Source: Taxillus chinensis (lineage: Eukaryota; Streptophyta; Magnoliopsida; Santalales; Loranthaceae). Taken from it: 64,000 bases of DNA. Below, one piece after another: positions 23,720 through 36,329 of the stretch. A model generated the notes under the pieces. It did not search any database, was not told where the DNA came from, and was given only the letters and a program-made list of their open reading frames with translations. The DNA is taken from assembly GCA_023512835.1 (NCBI GenBank), contig CM042090.1, positions 10,571,343 through 10,635,342 of the forward strand. Direction: 5' to 3'. Every line of letters begins with the position of its first letter. Within the stretch, counting starts at the first letter, position 1. A program made the translations under genes and the position numbers.

Positions 23720-24243
23720 AGGGTGTTAAACGGGCAGGCTAAGCTAGGCCATTAATAATAATAACAATACTAATAATAATTTTATTATTACTATATATAT
23801 TAATTACTAAAATATATTCACCAAATAGCCTATAGCTTAATGGTTGGACAATGCTTGTATTTAAAGGAGGTCCTGGGTTCGAGTCTCATTAATAGCATTT
23901 TGCAGAAAAATTTTGCATTTGACTGGATTTTGACCGGACTGGAGGGTGCGGATTAGCTGGAAGTGTAGCTAGGTGCGCGTTGGGCTAGGTATGACCAGAC
24001 CGGATTGGAAGGTCCTGCAAGTTTGGCTAGGTGTGGATTGGGTGAGATCCAAAAACTAGGTTGCACCTATATAAGACATGGCCCGTGAGCTAACCTATAA
24101 CTATACGGGCTAAGCCCGTTTAAACCGTAGTCTGCGGGCCATAAACCATTTAGGCTCATATTTAAACGGCCTCAAATTTTACGGCTCGACCCGACCCATT
24201 TTACAGGCCAGCCTGCGGGCCACTGGCCCCATTTAACACCCCT
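23720..24243. mobile_element. MITE-like element with tRNA-type Pol III boxes
   Basis: The left end is AGGGTGTTAAACGGGC and the right end, reverse-complemented, AGGGGTGTTAAATGGGGCC, a clear inverted pair about 524 bp apart. Ends of this type are frequent in plant genomes. Inside lies a tRNA-like stretch (23825-23900) with an A box and a B box at normal tRNA spacing. GC-rich pairs of GGGCC/GGCCC words line the inner ends. No coding capacity is seen. Confidence 0.55.
23833..23885 (+). promoter_or_regulatory. Internal Pol III promoter (A box and B box) of tRNA type
   Basis: TAGCTTAATGG (23833-23843) fits the A-box consensus TRGYNNANNNG. GGTTCGAGTC (23876-23885) fits the B box GGTTCGANTCC except for its last base. 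The spacing fits a tRNA or tRNA-derived SINE. The flanks do not pair into an acceptor stem, so it is not a working tRNA gene. Confidence 0.5.
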
Positions 24244-26892
24244 AAGCTCGGAGTCTTGTACCCACATATGGATGGTTATGAGACATGCTTGTTTATGATT
24301 GGTAAAGTGGATAACTATGTTGAGCATGGTAGTGTTTGATTGATCCAGTTGGTTTGATTTTTATTAATTATTATAATGATGAGTTGATTGAATATGACAT
24401 AACAATGATTGAGAAATCTAAATGCTTTGATAATATTAGTGCTTGAACTATTATGATACAATATGGTATAGTGTAATACTGTGGCATGTTTTGACATGTT
24501 GTAAAATAAATGAGATGTTAATATTGGTCTTGATACAAAATAATATGACAATGATTTGAATGATGATTATACTAGTTGTGATATTACTTGTTATTATGTG
24601 TTACGTTGATATTATGGTTATGTAATGTATTGATGAACTGTGTGATTGAGGAGTCCTCTCCACTGATGTTGCTTGTGCTATATGTATTGGAATGTGATTG
24701 AATTGCACAATTAAGGATTATATGGGTAGTTAAAACATTACGGCATAAGCATACACCAAGCATGTAAAATTCTAATATGTCGTTAGTTATTACTTATGAC
24801 CTCGTTATACTTGGAGTGTTTGACTGTAAATGTTATGTGGTTGATATATGGATGTTGTTACATTATTAAATTGGTATATAGTAGACTATTAGATGGGTAC
24901 AACCCTAAAGCTGACCTTTTGAGATACCTTACTGCTGTTAGACGAATATACAGGAGGCTTTATCTCTTACTATTGATACATGAGACCATGGTCCTTGCTA
25001 ATGATACAAGCGGAGTCTTATTAATGACACAGGCATGGTCTTGTTGATGTGAACATGTACTTTTATAAACTATTATTAGGTAATTGTTACCCTAAGTATG
25101 AACCTCAACCACCGTTCATTCAAAAAGTTTACTAACTTAGTTCAAAACCACCGATTATTTCCAAATAGCTCTTGCCCTGACTCCATGAATCATACCATTT
25201 GTCCTTAAACCTTACTCAAAAAATCATCACTACCTAATTCCTAAACCATTTATAAAAGCACCATACACTGCCTAATCCCAAACTTGATTCTAAAATCACC
25301 ACTAAAAACATCCGTTCAAAAAAGAAAGATGTCATTGCACTCATCTTCCATCATCCGTTCTCATTAGCTCGTGATACATTTTTTATTGGTGTCATTCATG
25401 TGTGACTCTGGGTTTAAGGATTATAATTTCAATTTGGGTGTTATGGTTTTGGTTTGAGGATTGTAATTTTAATTTGGGTATTATGATCTCATGATTATGG
25501 GTTGTAATTTTTATTCCATTAGTGTTGTAACCTATTAACCAAAAAATACTCTTCATTGCTCAGAATCATTCATTGTTGCCCAAAATAATTATTTCTTTGG
25601 TTCACGAGCTATTCAAAAAATCATTCGGACTTACCATCTTTTTGTAAGAGTTGTTTTGTTGTTTTTGTGTTGTTAGTTTTGATTGTTATTGTAATAATAA
25701 TCAACTCATAGAATCATTCCAAAAAAAAACTTCATGACAACACCTTGAATCAAATTTTAGGGCTATTTTATAGTATTTTAGGAAATAATCTTTCTTAATT
25801 TCAATTTTAATAAAACTAACATAGCAAAAAAAAATTAAAATAGAACCCTATGGGGTTATCTAGTCCAAGCAAGTGTGAGGTAAACAATTAATGTTTATAT
25901 CCTAGTTGCTTGGACTTATCAAATGTGATGATATCCTAGGGACTTAGAGATTCAAAACCTATCTAAGCTAGTTTGTCAATGAGTTTTAGCCCTCTTTTGA
26001 GACATATACTACAACTATTAATAATATCTATATTTATTGACTCTTATTGCTTTTAGACACAACATATATATTTTCTTTTTATTTAGTTTTTCAAACAACC
26101 AACCACTTTCTTAAATATAAAATACTAAGGACATGTTTGTTTTTTATCTTTTTGTTTTCATTTTTTAAAATGTGATAACTAGTTTTGAGTATTGAAAACT
26201 AAAAATAATAAAATGTTGTTTTTACATTTTAAGTTTCAAAGAATAAAAATAATTTTTTATTATTTTTAGTTTTATATTTTTTATATTTGAAAATAAATAT
26301 TTAAAAATAAAAATAAAACACTAATATTTTATCATCTTATTTAGTTTCCTGTTTTTTTACCTTTTTTTAAAATTGTAAAGTTTATATAAAAACACAACAA
26401 AATTGAACGACGCCATTGGACTAACTTTATTGACCTTTCAAGCGCTAGCTAGCCCGACTGTACTTAGCCGCTCGTAAGTCATAAGTTGTTTAATTGGCAT
26501 TTTTTTAATGTTAAATGTCCTAATTTGAACTCTCGCCACATTTGACTTGTGATCTACACATGTAATAAACTTCATGGATTCAACTTTTCAAGTTAAGGGT
26601 AGACGAATTGAAACAAACCGTTTATATAAACAATAATTTAACGAAAAAGAATTCACAATTTCACCGACAGAGAATTGGGTGATAGGAATGGATGGAGAGA
26701 GACATTATTGTAAAAGTAAAAAACAAATTAAAAAAATAGAGATGATCATACGAATAATTGAAAATTCTAACTTACTTTTAAGAAAAAATGAGCGGATAAA
26801 TAAAATTATAACGCAGTTGCAACACTCATAACGTAAAAAAAAAAAAAAAAAACATCGTTGCAGACGTTGATTCAAACATATTAATCACTCTG

Positions 26893-26929
<37 letters not shown>

Positions 26930-27131
26930 ATAAAAGAAGATGAAGAAGAAACAGGAACGCTACGCATTTAAGTTAATAACCCCCCCTATATGTAAATGTC
27001 GTATTTCAAAAATCGAAAAAGAACTCAATTTGCAATAAATAACGCAAATCTCATCCTCACAACAACGGCTAGAACCATCAATCCGAATGAATGTGAACAA
27101 GAAGATCACGTAACCGGCATCGGCGCCACCA
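24244..27131. other. Intergenic, AT-rich, no gene seen
   Basis: No frame resembles a known protein. Notable features are a GCTCGGAG word at the right border of the MITE that also occurs at 20391, an A run near 26836, and a TA run (about 26895-26924) before the small gene. Confidence 0.45.
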
Positions 27132-27515
27132 CTATACCTCGCCGCCGGAATGGTCAGCTGTGGACACATTGGACGGCGACAACGGCGGCTCATGCTCCTT
27201 CGACGCCGCCGACTTCTTGATGAACTCGATGCACTCCGCGACGGCGTCACATTGGTGGAACTCCCGGGGGTGCAGGACTACCGGTGTTTTGGCGGGAGCT
27301 GGGTCGGCCAATCCAGGCGCCGACTTGGAGATAGCGGACGCCATGATGAGGCGGAAGATGGCTTCACGGATGCGCTCCAGAAGGGACGTCCGCGCCGTGC
27401 GGTGGTGGTGGTGGTTGGCGTCGGCAGCTGGATGAGTGCCGGTGGAGGCTCGGAGAATCGGAAAGCAGAGCTGATGACCTGTCTGATTCCTCCTTCTGTC
27501 TTTGCTTTTCTCCAT
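27132..27515 (-). CDS. Small plant-specific protein of unknown function (127 aa, single exon)
   Basis: The intact minus-strand frame starts MEKSKDRRRNQTGHQ. A basic N-terminus and a histidine run (about residues 35-38) precede a helix, LLERIREAIFRLIMASAISK (about 45-64). A linker follows, then AVAECIEFIKKSAASK near residue 100. The pairing of a basic FRLIM helix with a later A-[VE]-x-C-I-E-F-I-K motif recalls a family of short plant proteins, some labelled josephin-like in databases; I hold that link loosely. The frame is GC-rich against an AT-rich background, which supports a real gene. A frame on the opposite strand (27150-27527) is its shadow. The start is chosen at the first ATG giving the basic N-terminus. 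Confidence 0.6.
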   Translation of the reverse strand: MEKSKDRRRNQTGHQLCFPILRASTGTHPAADANHHHHRTARTSLLERIREAIFRLIMASAISKSAPGLADPAPAKTPVVLHPREFHQCDAVAECIEFIKKSAASKEHEPPLSPSNVSTADHSGGEV

Positions 27516-27569
27516 TTTTTTCTGTAGCGTTGGTTTAGTAACCAAAAGTGGTGGTGATATGTTTATATA

Positions 27570-27606
27570 TATACACACGTACGTATACATACATACATAT
27601 ATATAT

Positions 27607-27668
<62 letters not shown>
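27570..27668. repeat. (CATA)n and (TA)n compound microsatellite
   Basis: Short CATA units lead into more than 50 bases of uninterrupted TA in the upstream flank of the small gene at 27132-27515. Confidence 0.9.
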
Positions 27669-27670
<2 letters not shown>

Positions 27671-28499
27671 GCGTGGTGAGAATCTCTGTAACGGTTACTA
27701 ATTAATATATGTTCGGATGGAGGCGAGGCCTTGGGCTGTGTAAGATTTGTGATTTGGGGGAGTGGGTGTCAGCTGTCCAGCTGCTAGAAGTGTTTTTTAT
27801 TATTTTTATTTTTAATGCATTTGTTTTTTTACATAATCTCAATTTACATTGAGTTATATATATTGAATTGAAGGGTTATTGTAAATAATTTTTAAATATC
27901 ATCCAACTGCCTTCTTGATATTCTCTATCAGTAAATGAGAGGTTTCGTATCTCAAACTAATTATTTTAAAAAAGAAAAACGGGCACACACAAAGACAGAA
28001 TGCTGAGCCTTGAACACCTTCTTATTTTTTTATGAGTATAATAAAAGAAAATGAATTAATATTTTTTAAAAGATAATTTCTCCTTAAATGTTTATATTAA
28101 TCAATAGTATTATTCTCGGCAAATGTTTTGAATGAATGATCATTAATTGAGCCGAGGCTTAAAATCCCTCACTTAAGCTTGGCTCCCGTTTAATATTTTG
28201 TTGAGTTTGAATTCGAATCAGTGGGACACAGAAAGTTTAGCTTGAGGGGGTCAAAATACAATTTGTTAAATTTATTATAATTCATATTTAGATAATTATT
28301 ATTAGTAATATTTAGGTCCCAAATAATAACATAAAAGCATAAAAAGTTCACCAAAATTTTTATAATTAAATTTTAGATAACTTTTTAAAAATGTATAACC
28401 TATTTACCACTATTATAGTTAGCAGTATCTTCATTGTTAATATTTTTGGACAGTAAGTTAGATTACTAATTAAATTTAAATGTTAATGGAAACTAAAAA

Positions 28500-28690
28500 C
28501 ATAGCTCTCTCTTATTACATGGAAACTAGAAACATGAAAACATAATTTTTCATGGAAATTTAAATGAAAACTAGCTCTCTCTTATTACATGGAAATTTAA
28601 AAACATAGCTCTCTCTTATTACATGAAAACTAGAAACATAGCTCTCTCTTATTACATGGAAATTTAAATGTTAATGGAAACCAGAAACAT
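28500..28690. repeat. Imperfect tandem repeat with unit AGCTCTCTCTTATTACATG
   Basis: Four copies of the 19-base word occur at irregular spacing. They are joined by variants of GAAACTAGAAACATGAAAAC and GGAAATTTAAA. The pattern suggests a composite unit that expanded by slippage or unequal exchange. Confidence 0.75.
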
Positions 28691-29097
28691 GAAAACGTAA
28701 TTTTTTTATAGACATTAAATCATTCGTAGGTATATCGGTTTTTATTGGAATCTTATTTTTCATAAGTTTTGTTTCATAATTTTAAAATTATATATATTGA
28801 TATATAATAGTCGATTTATAAGACTTAATTAATTAACTTATCTATTTTATATTATATATATTATTATCTATCATATAAATTAGATTAATTTTTAACTTGA
28901 TGATTCACGTTAATATAAATTCACTAATCTATAATTCTATAAACTTATTACAATCAAATAATTTATTATTTGACATATTGTTGAGATTTTATATTAATGA
29001 TTACATATTAACGTCATGATAATATAAAACTACAATATTATTGTTTTAAAAAGATTTTATTAATGTTATAATAACTCATTTATAAATAATTTTTTTT

Positions 29098-29136
<39 letters not shown>

Positions 29137-31437
29137 TCCCAAATATTATAACACACACCACACATATATATATTAACCAATTAGTTAAAATATATTAACT
29201 AGTTATATATATTTCTCAAGAAAATATATATTTATTAATATATACATATATAATATATAATGAGTGATTATAAATTATTATATATAATTCTAATATATTA
29301 TTAATAAATTATTATATATATTTATCGTTATATATATTAATTAAAGTAAAAAAAAATGGGGGGGGGGGGGGGGCCCCCTGCCCCCGCCTGTCTCCGTCTC
29401 TGAATCCGTATAAGTTAAATTTTTTGAGTCAAACTAAATCTTTGCTTTTTCATGTAAATTATATTATTATCTAAAATCAATTAATCCAAAACAATTTATA
29501 AAGGTATGATTATATTTATTAATACTTAATAATATTATAATTTTAAAATTAAATTATTAATATTTGTAATTTATTGAATTGAAGGGTTGTCATAAATAAT
29601 TTTTAAGGAAGATGAAGAGAGATAAGCTCAAATATTCGGCTCATCCTATGACTCGTCCCAAGAGTATGTCCCATTTGTGGATTTTATATCTGACAAATTT
29701 AATCATTGTTCACATAAGTGATCAATATAGATAAGATTGAGGACTAAGTTAAAGATACAATATGTTTCAAGAAAACTAAGATTAAAAGTAGAAACATGAC
29801 ATTTTAATCATTTTACTATCATTGGCATTGTCAATCAGTAGCAAGAAAGAAATTGGTGATGTAAGTTAAACATTATTAGTGATATAGCTACAACAAATAG
29901 AGTTAAAAAGTCAATTAGAGTTACTCAGAATAACAAACATGGTAGTATAAGAATTAGAATAGATAACTTGTTTGAGTAATGGTTCAATATCATTCATGGT
30001 GATAACAAGAGACCCTTTAATGATAGTAACAGAGACAAAAACAAATATAGACTTTAAGCTACGAAGGATGAGTTGGATAATTTTCAAAAATATGTTTGCG
30101 TGTATACATGACAATATTTGCCTTCTAGAATAGGAAAATCAACAAAAATTAATATGACTAGTTTGACAATATCTAAGTTGCAATATGCTTTGTAATATCA
30201 AATTCATCCATTTGGAGGTGAATAAGAGCTAAGAAATCTTAGAGAACAAATGTACCGAAAATCAAAAGCCAAGATAATTATGCAGAAAATATCAAAAGAT
30301 ATAAACAAAGAAGGAAATTCATCTATTTCTCTTCATAAATAAGTGTAAAATAAAAATAATATTTATACAGTTGTTATATACATTTTCTAAAATATTTCTA
30401 TAATCATGTTACCGAAACAAAACTATCTTATAATATGTTTATAAAGAATGATATTAAAATGTAGAAATTAAGTAGATTAAAATAGGCTTATCAATAGAGG
30501 AATATAGGCATGGAGGTTTTATTTCAATCAATCAAGGATCAAATTTTTTGGTATTAAGCAGTGTATTATAAATAATTTACTATAAGTCAAGATTTGTATT
30601 TAATTTACTTTAATATATTTATTAAAATTATTATTAACTACATATTAAATTGTAACAAAAATTTAATGAAATATGTAATAGATTAACTATTACCATTTAA
30701 AACTTCACCCTCAAGTTCATATTATGCAAAAGGAAATTTTAGATGATAAGGTTAAAAACTTACTATAAAGTAATTTAATGTTATTCCATATTTCATTTTT
30801 TTCAGTGGCATACTATAGACTTTTAGGAGAACAATTAGTAACCAGCTACAATGAAGAATTGTATATGTTAAATATGGACATAGTGTAACCCAACGTAAAA
30901 ACATTAACATTAGTTTTTCAATTTCTTTCGTAATTTTATAGATTTAAATTATTTTTTATTTTACTATACGAATATACATCATAATAGATTTTCTAAATCA
31001 CTCTCTATATTATTAAAATAATATTTTATACTATTTTTTATTTAGTAATAAATTTTTTTATAATTTAATATGAAACAAAAGTAAATATTATGAGAAACAT
31101 GAAGGAGAGAGGTGAGAGAATTTTTTTTATATAATTTAATAATTATATGAAATGAATAGTATTTTCTAATATATTGAGAAATATTATACAAATCCTATGA
31201 AAAAGTTAAATATAAGGCATTTATTGTGGAAATAATTTAATGATTTTTATTTTTTTCCCCTAAATATATGAAAACAGACAATTTTAAGAAATCTAATGTT
31301 AATACTCTAATGATGTAGCAAATCAGAATTGCAGCCATTTGTTTTATTTAAAAAAAAATAATGTGTAATAAATTTTCATCCGCTTCAACATTTGAAGATA
31401 TATTTAAAAAGTACAAATAGTCATCGCCATCAAATAA

Positions 31438-31779
31438 TGTTAGAATCCCACATTGGGGAAAGTAACCAACCGAGTATAACTTATAGGTAGCCTCTCCTAT
31501 AGCCAATTGGTTTTAGGACGTTGACTTTTGGATTCTAATATAGTATTAGAGCATGTTGTATTTCTATTTATGATGTCCATTACATGAGGAGTTTGTTTCT
31601 AATGTTCCGTATTATCTATGATTTTTGGGCGTGTGTATCATCCACGTTGTCATGTGATAAAGATGTGTTAGAGTTCTACATTAGAGAAAATTATCAACTA
31701 AGTATTGCTTGATATAGATCCAAGTGTAGCCTTTCCTATTGCTAATTGATTTTAGAATGTTGACTCTTAAATTTTAATA
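31438..31779 (+). mobile_element. TRIM (terminal-repeat retrotransposon in miniature), decayed
   Basis: Two direct repeats begin TGTTAGA-TCNCACATT: 31438-31540 (103 bp) and 31666-31779 (114 bp). They share blocks such as TAGCCT-TCCTAT, AATTG-TTTTAG and GTTGACT. Right after the first repeat, TAGTATTAGAGC matches a primer-binding site for initiator Met tRNA (TGGTATCAGAGC) with two changes. The interior is about 125 bp without coding capacity. Flanking AATAA and AATAG could be a worn 5-bp target duplication. Size and layout fit the TRIM class. Confidence 0.75.
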
Positions 31780-34700
31780 AATAGTTCACCCATCCACTCA
31801 AATATGTTAGAATGTATTTATATGTAATTTATATTCGAGAGTATTTATTTAACGTAAGGGATATATAAATATTTAATGCTAGTTGTAACACTTTTCAACT
31901 AGATAAATATGCTAATTAGGTATGATAAATTGTTGATTGACTCAAAATTATTGATGGATAAAACTTCAATAAAAAATGGATGATCTTCATACAAATGCCT
32001 TGACATCGAGTATTGTTTTTCCTCTTTTATTTTTTAGGGTAATTAAACTTAGAGAATAAGTCGTTACTCGTTAGTCAACACTGTCTATACGAGCTATTGT
32101 GATTGTTACTTTCTAGTTTCTACCACTAGCCTTTACTTTATTTGTAAGCTAGTTGTATCACTCATGCTTTGTAAACTATAGATAAAACGAATCTTTTCTT
32201 CTTTTTTTTGAATAAAGTAGATAATATAACAATTTAGATATACATACATACATACATACATACACACACGCACACATACATACATACATACATACATACA
32301 TACATACATACATACATACATACATACATGTATCTTCTTTTATTCATCTTAAAGAACTAATTGAATACTTTTATAAAAAAACACATTGTTGATTATCTGG
32401 GTTTGAATCAAATAGATTCTCATGGCAAGGTTTTGAAAGGAATGCTCCTAATTATATGCATGCTACTAATGGCACTGTTCGTTCAATATAATATAGCATG
32501 GCAAGAATCCATTATATCATTAGTTTTTTACTTTTTATACAAATAGATTCTTTTAATTATTCCTTATATCATTAAAAAATAATATATACTATTTTTTAAT
32601 AATAAATTTTGTATAATGTAATATAGAATAAAAGTAAAAGTTACAGGAAACGTATAGAAAAAGGTAAGAAGATTTTTGTATGTATAATTTAATAATTATA
32701 CGGAATGAACAATACTTTTAAATATAATAATACATTAGAAATATTATACAAATCTTATGAAGAAAGTTAAATATAGTACTTTTATTGTAAGGATAATTTT
32801 ATGATTTTAATTTTTCTCTGAATAAAAGATAACAAACTTCTATAAAGAATCTTTTATCGGTGCGCTTATAAATTTTATATATCATGACTCAAATTGACAA
32901 GAAGATGATAATTTTATTATACTTAAATGGTATTTAATTTTACTTTAATATATTTTATTAAAATTATTATTTAAATGGATATTAAATTGTAACAAAAATC
33001 TGATGAAAATATGTAATAAATTAATTTTGACCATTAAAAACTTCACACTCAGTTCATATTACGCCAAAAGAAATTTTAGATGATAAGGTTAATAGTACAA
33101 AAACTGATAGGGCCGGTTTAACCCAATCCACAAATGACTCAAGACTTTTTTTTGTTTGTACATTCAATTATTGGCGGTAAGATCTCTCCGTCGGTGTTCC
33201 AGTAATATGACCACATATATATATAATATGTAAAAAAATAAAAAAAATATATATATATAATGAGCAATTGAAATCATAGTCTTTCGATCATGATTAAATG
33301 ATTTATATTATATTTTTATTTAATTGTAATTGATTTATATTAAATTGGGATCTTATCCGTTCAGAATTACCAATATATATATATATATAGGGCTAATGCA
33401 AACGAAAAGAGAGATGCGATGAACGCATGTGTGATCTCAACTATTTGATTATTTTTATTTAACTGTTCGTTCGCTGTAAGACCTGCTATTTTTCCGTTAC
33501 AGTGAAAATACAATCTAAATCATTTGATAACGATCGCAATTATTGTCTTCTTTTTTTCTATTTAACACACACACACACACACATATATATATTTAATAAG
33601 CAGTAAAAACACACGGACATAAACACTGACATGTGACACATAATTCTTTCAAATATACTAAACACGAGCCTGCGGGATAAAAGTATGAGCCCAAAAGCGG
33701 CAGACTAGCCGTCATGACGGCCGCAGCCTCAAACAGACGCGGAAATTTAAATGCAGCGGTGCAGCAGCGTATCAAAATTTGCAAATATTAATTGTCACCA
33801 TACGCGACGAATTCACATGGCTACAGATGCTTCCATTAATGCACGTATATTTCATATAATATATTGTTTTCACGTACGTTTGTACGGGTCTTTGGTTTTG
33901 TTGGGGGGAACACTCTCCCCATGCAGCCGTATTCAATATTTCTACTCTCAACTGCTTTGCCGACCACCGAGCGTCTTCTTTTACAGGAAGCACACGTATT
34001 CAGTTAATTTGTGCAAGTAGCCATTCATTGATTAAGGTTGCCTTCTCCAACACCTAGTCCAGTTGTCCATGTAAATATAAACATATAGTTGACTCCCGCG
34101 GCAGTACAAATATAAGAATAAATATTTATATACTGTTAAGCCGAATTCATGAGACGTGGCATCGTGGGATGTATGTTTTTAAAATTACTGTTGATATTGC
34201 ACATTTGCACCGTCAGTGATACATTACATTTACAAATCCCACTAACTCTTATGGTTAAATATCAGTGTAAATAGCATATATTATACCGTAAAACATATCT
34301 AAAACAATAATTAATTTCTCCTGAATAGAAGATCATGTCAAACTAACTCGGAAAAATAATAAAAACTATGAATGTGATTTTAGCCATTGGTTGATTGTGA
34401 TTTCCAACATGACTGATTGACTTTTTCATGCCAAGTATCATATTTGTTTTTTTTAAAAACCATGTATTGAAATCTTAAAATATTTTATGAATTTATTGTA
34501 ATTTTAATTATCCCTATTTTGTGAAATTATTAAATAGGTAAGTGAGGGGTAAAATCTTAAAGTTATATGATTTCACAATTAAAATTTCAATTTTGAAATG
34601 TCCATGAGATGCATAATATATTTTTCACAATCTTGTCGAATACATTGGTAATTTTGTTCTCGACATATATATATAATTCATGTTATGATGAGCAACATTT

Positions 34701-36329
34701 GATATATAAGTCGTTCCGGCATTCGTCAAAAATTAATTTAGGTAAAGTGAACTATTTTTAAGGGAATCATCATATTTATTAGAAATCGCCCTAAGGTGAG
34801 CTAGGTGAGGAGAAAATAGCTCACAGATAAATTAGTTTGGAAATATAAGTAAACACCACAACTAAATACATAAGATAATTATACTAATTCAAATAGAATA
34901 CTCTTTACTTCACTTCTCTCACCCCAACAAGTGAAAGATTAAATTAGTACTTTTTTGAAATATCATAGTAAACTATTCAATTTTACAAGTTATCTGAAAA
35001 CTCAGCTATTTCAGTTTACAACTCAACTACACAAACTTAATTTTCTTTTAAGTAGGCTTAATAGAGAGTCCTTAATAGCAATCAAATAAATAAATAATAA
35101 GAATGTTACAATTAACAACTAAAAAATATAATTTAGAAATTTTATGTGTTTTGTAGTTCTATAATAAAGTTGAAAAGTCTTCTTCTTCCTCACAATCGAA
35201 TCTCAAACTTCAAAGCTTGAATCTCAATGCTCGATGTTGTTTCTTTGAAGTTGTTTAGTTTATATAGGGTTAGTTTAAATGGTCATAGCCATTGATACTC
35301 TTTCAACATTAATTTTGGTTAAATCGAAAAGTTGTTTTTGTTGCATTATCATTAATTTCTCTTGTTAAAAAGATACTAGAATTTTTATAATATCATCAAG
35401 AGTTTCTAGTGCATTATTCAGTAAACCTTGCTTATATCATCAGGAAAGGCTAGTTAATCATTGAGAAGTTCTTGTTTATATTTATAAGAAAAATTGATGT
35501 GTCAATAAGAAATTCTTTGCTTACATCTTCAAGGAAATCTTATACATCATCGAGAGATTCTTGGTTATGTTAGTTAAATATCCTAGTGTGTTATTGCTTT
35601 AACACACAAAGAGTTTAAGTCTTAAGTACTAGATTTTATTGTTTAAACGATGTCATTATACTAAATCTACGATATTTTCTTTAGTGATAAAAAACAATTT
35701 CTAAGTCTTTAATGATCAAAGTGATGTCATTATACTAAACATAGCTTATTTTCTTGCTTACATTCAAACTGATTTATGTCTTATCAATGCTACCAAAGAT
35801 TCTCCATAGGTAACCTCCTTCATAGTTTACCAATACACAACTTAGCTCATTCTTCACAATTGTAAGGTTGCGACTATTTTAAATAAAGTATTATGTAATC
35901 ACCTCATTGATCTCTTTGGTATTTATAAATAGCATGCCTTTGTCAAAGTGTTATGAAAAATACCAAATAAATGAAGTATTCAAAAGTAGAGAGAAAAAGA
36001 ATTGGACACTGAATATACATGATTTGGAATAGTAAATTGATGTTCGTACTTCCATGAACAAACAAGGAGTTGTGATTAGTTACTATCAGGTTAAATCCCA
36101 ACACCACACTAAAGAGCCCTACTAATTTTATAATAGTGCTAGGTTCATGGCTTGGACCAAGTAGTCTAAAAGAAATAAACTTAAAGTTTTACATCAGGTT
36201 ACATGCAAAAATAAATAAATAAAATTCAAATCATATCTTATAAATCTCTATGTTGACTTGAATTTTTAGAATCTCCATTAAACAACATTCTTCTAACCTC
36301 CTCCTTTGTTAAAAGGACCCTCCTATAGC
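31780..36329. other. Intergenic, AT-rich, no gene seen
   Basis: The stretch contains the second copies of a dispersed duplication (32560-32830 and 32930-33090), a CATA repeat (32239-32330), a CA repeat (about 33561-33582), and a block near 35330-35580 with repeated ATCATCAAG/GAGA-like words. That last block could include the 3' LTR region of the copia remnant to its right. No LTR pair was recognisable. Confidence 0.45.
32239..32330. repeat. (CATA)n microsatellite
   Basis: About 90 bases of four-base units are interrupted once by a CACACG-type stretch. The cysteine/tyrosine/valine/methionine repeat peptide reading through it is an artefact. Confidence 0.9.

Larger units (their letters stand above)
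27516..31437. other. Intergenic, repeat-rich, no gene seen
   Basis: The stretch contains a TA/CATA microsatellite (about 27570-27668), a small tandem repeat (28500-28690), TA runs near 29104-29131 and a G16/C5 junction (29358-29378). The block 30590-31290 has counterparts further right (32560-33090). No frame is supported. Confidence 0.45.

Noticed and set aside
23825..23900. A tRNA gene
   Set aside because: A and B boxes are present, but the ends do not pair into an acceptor stem and no sound cloverleaf is visible. It is better read as tRNA-derived repeat sequence.
27150..27527. 125-aa and 91-aa frames on +
   Set aside because: They are antisense shadows of the small minus-strand gene, rich in arginine and glycine.
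32239..32330. CRISPR-like or other functional array
   Set aside because: It is a plain four-base microsatellite without spacers, in a plant genome.
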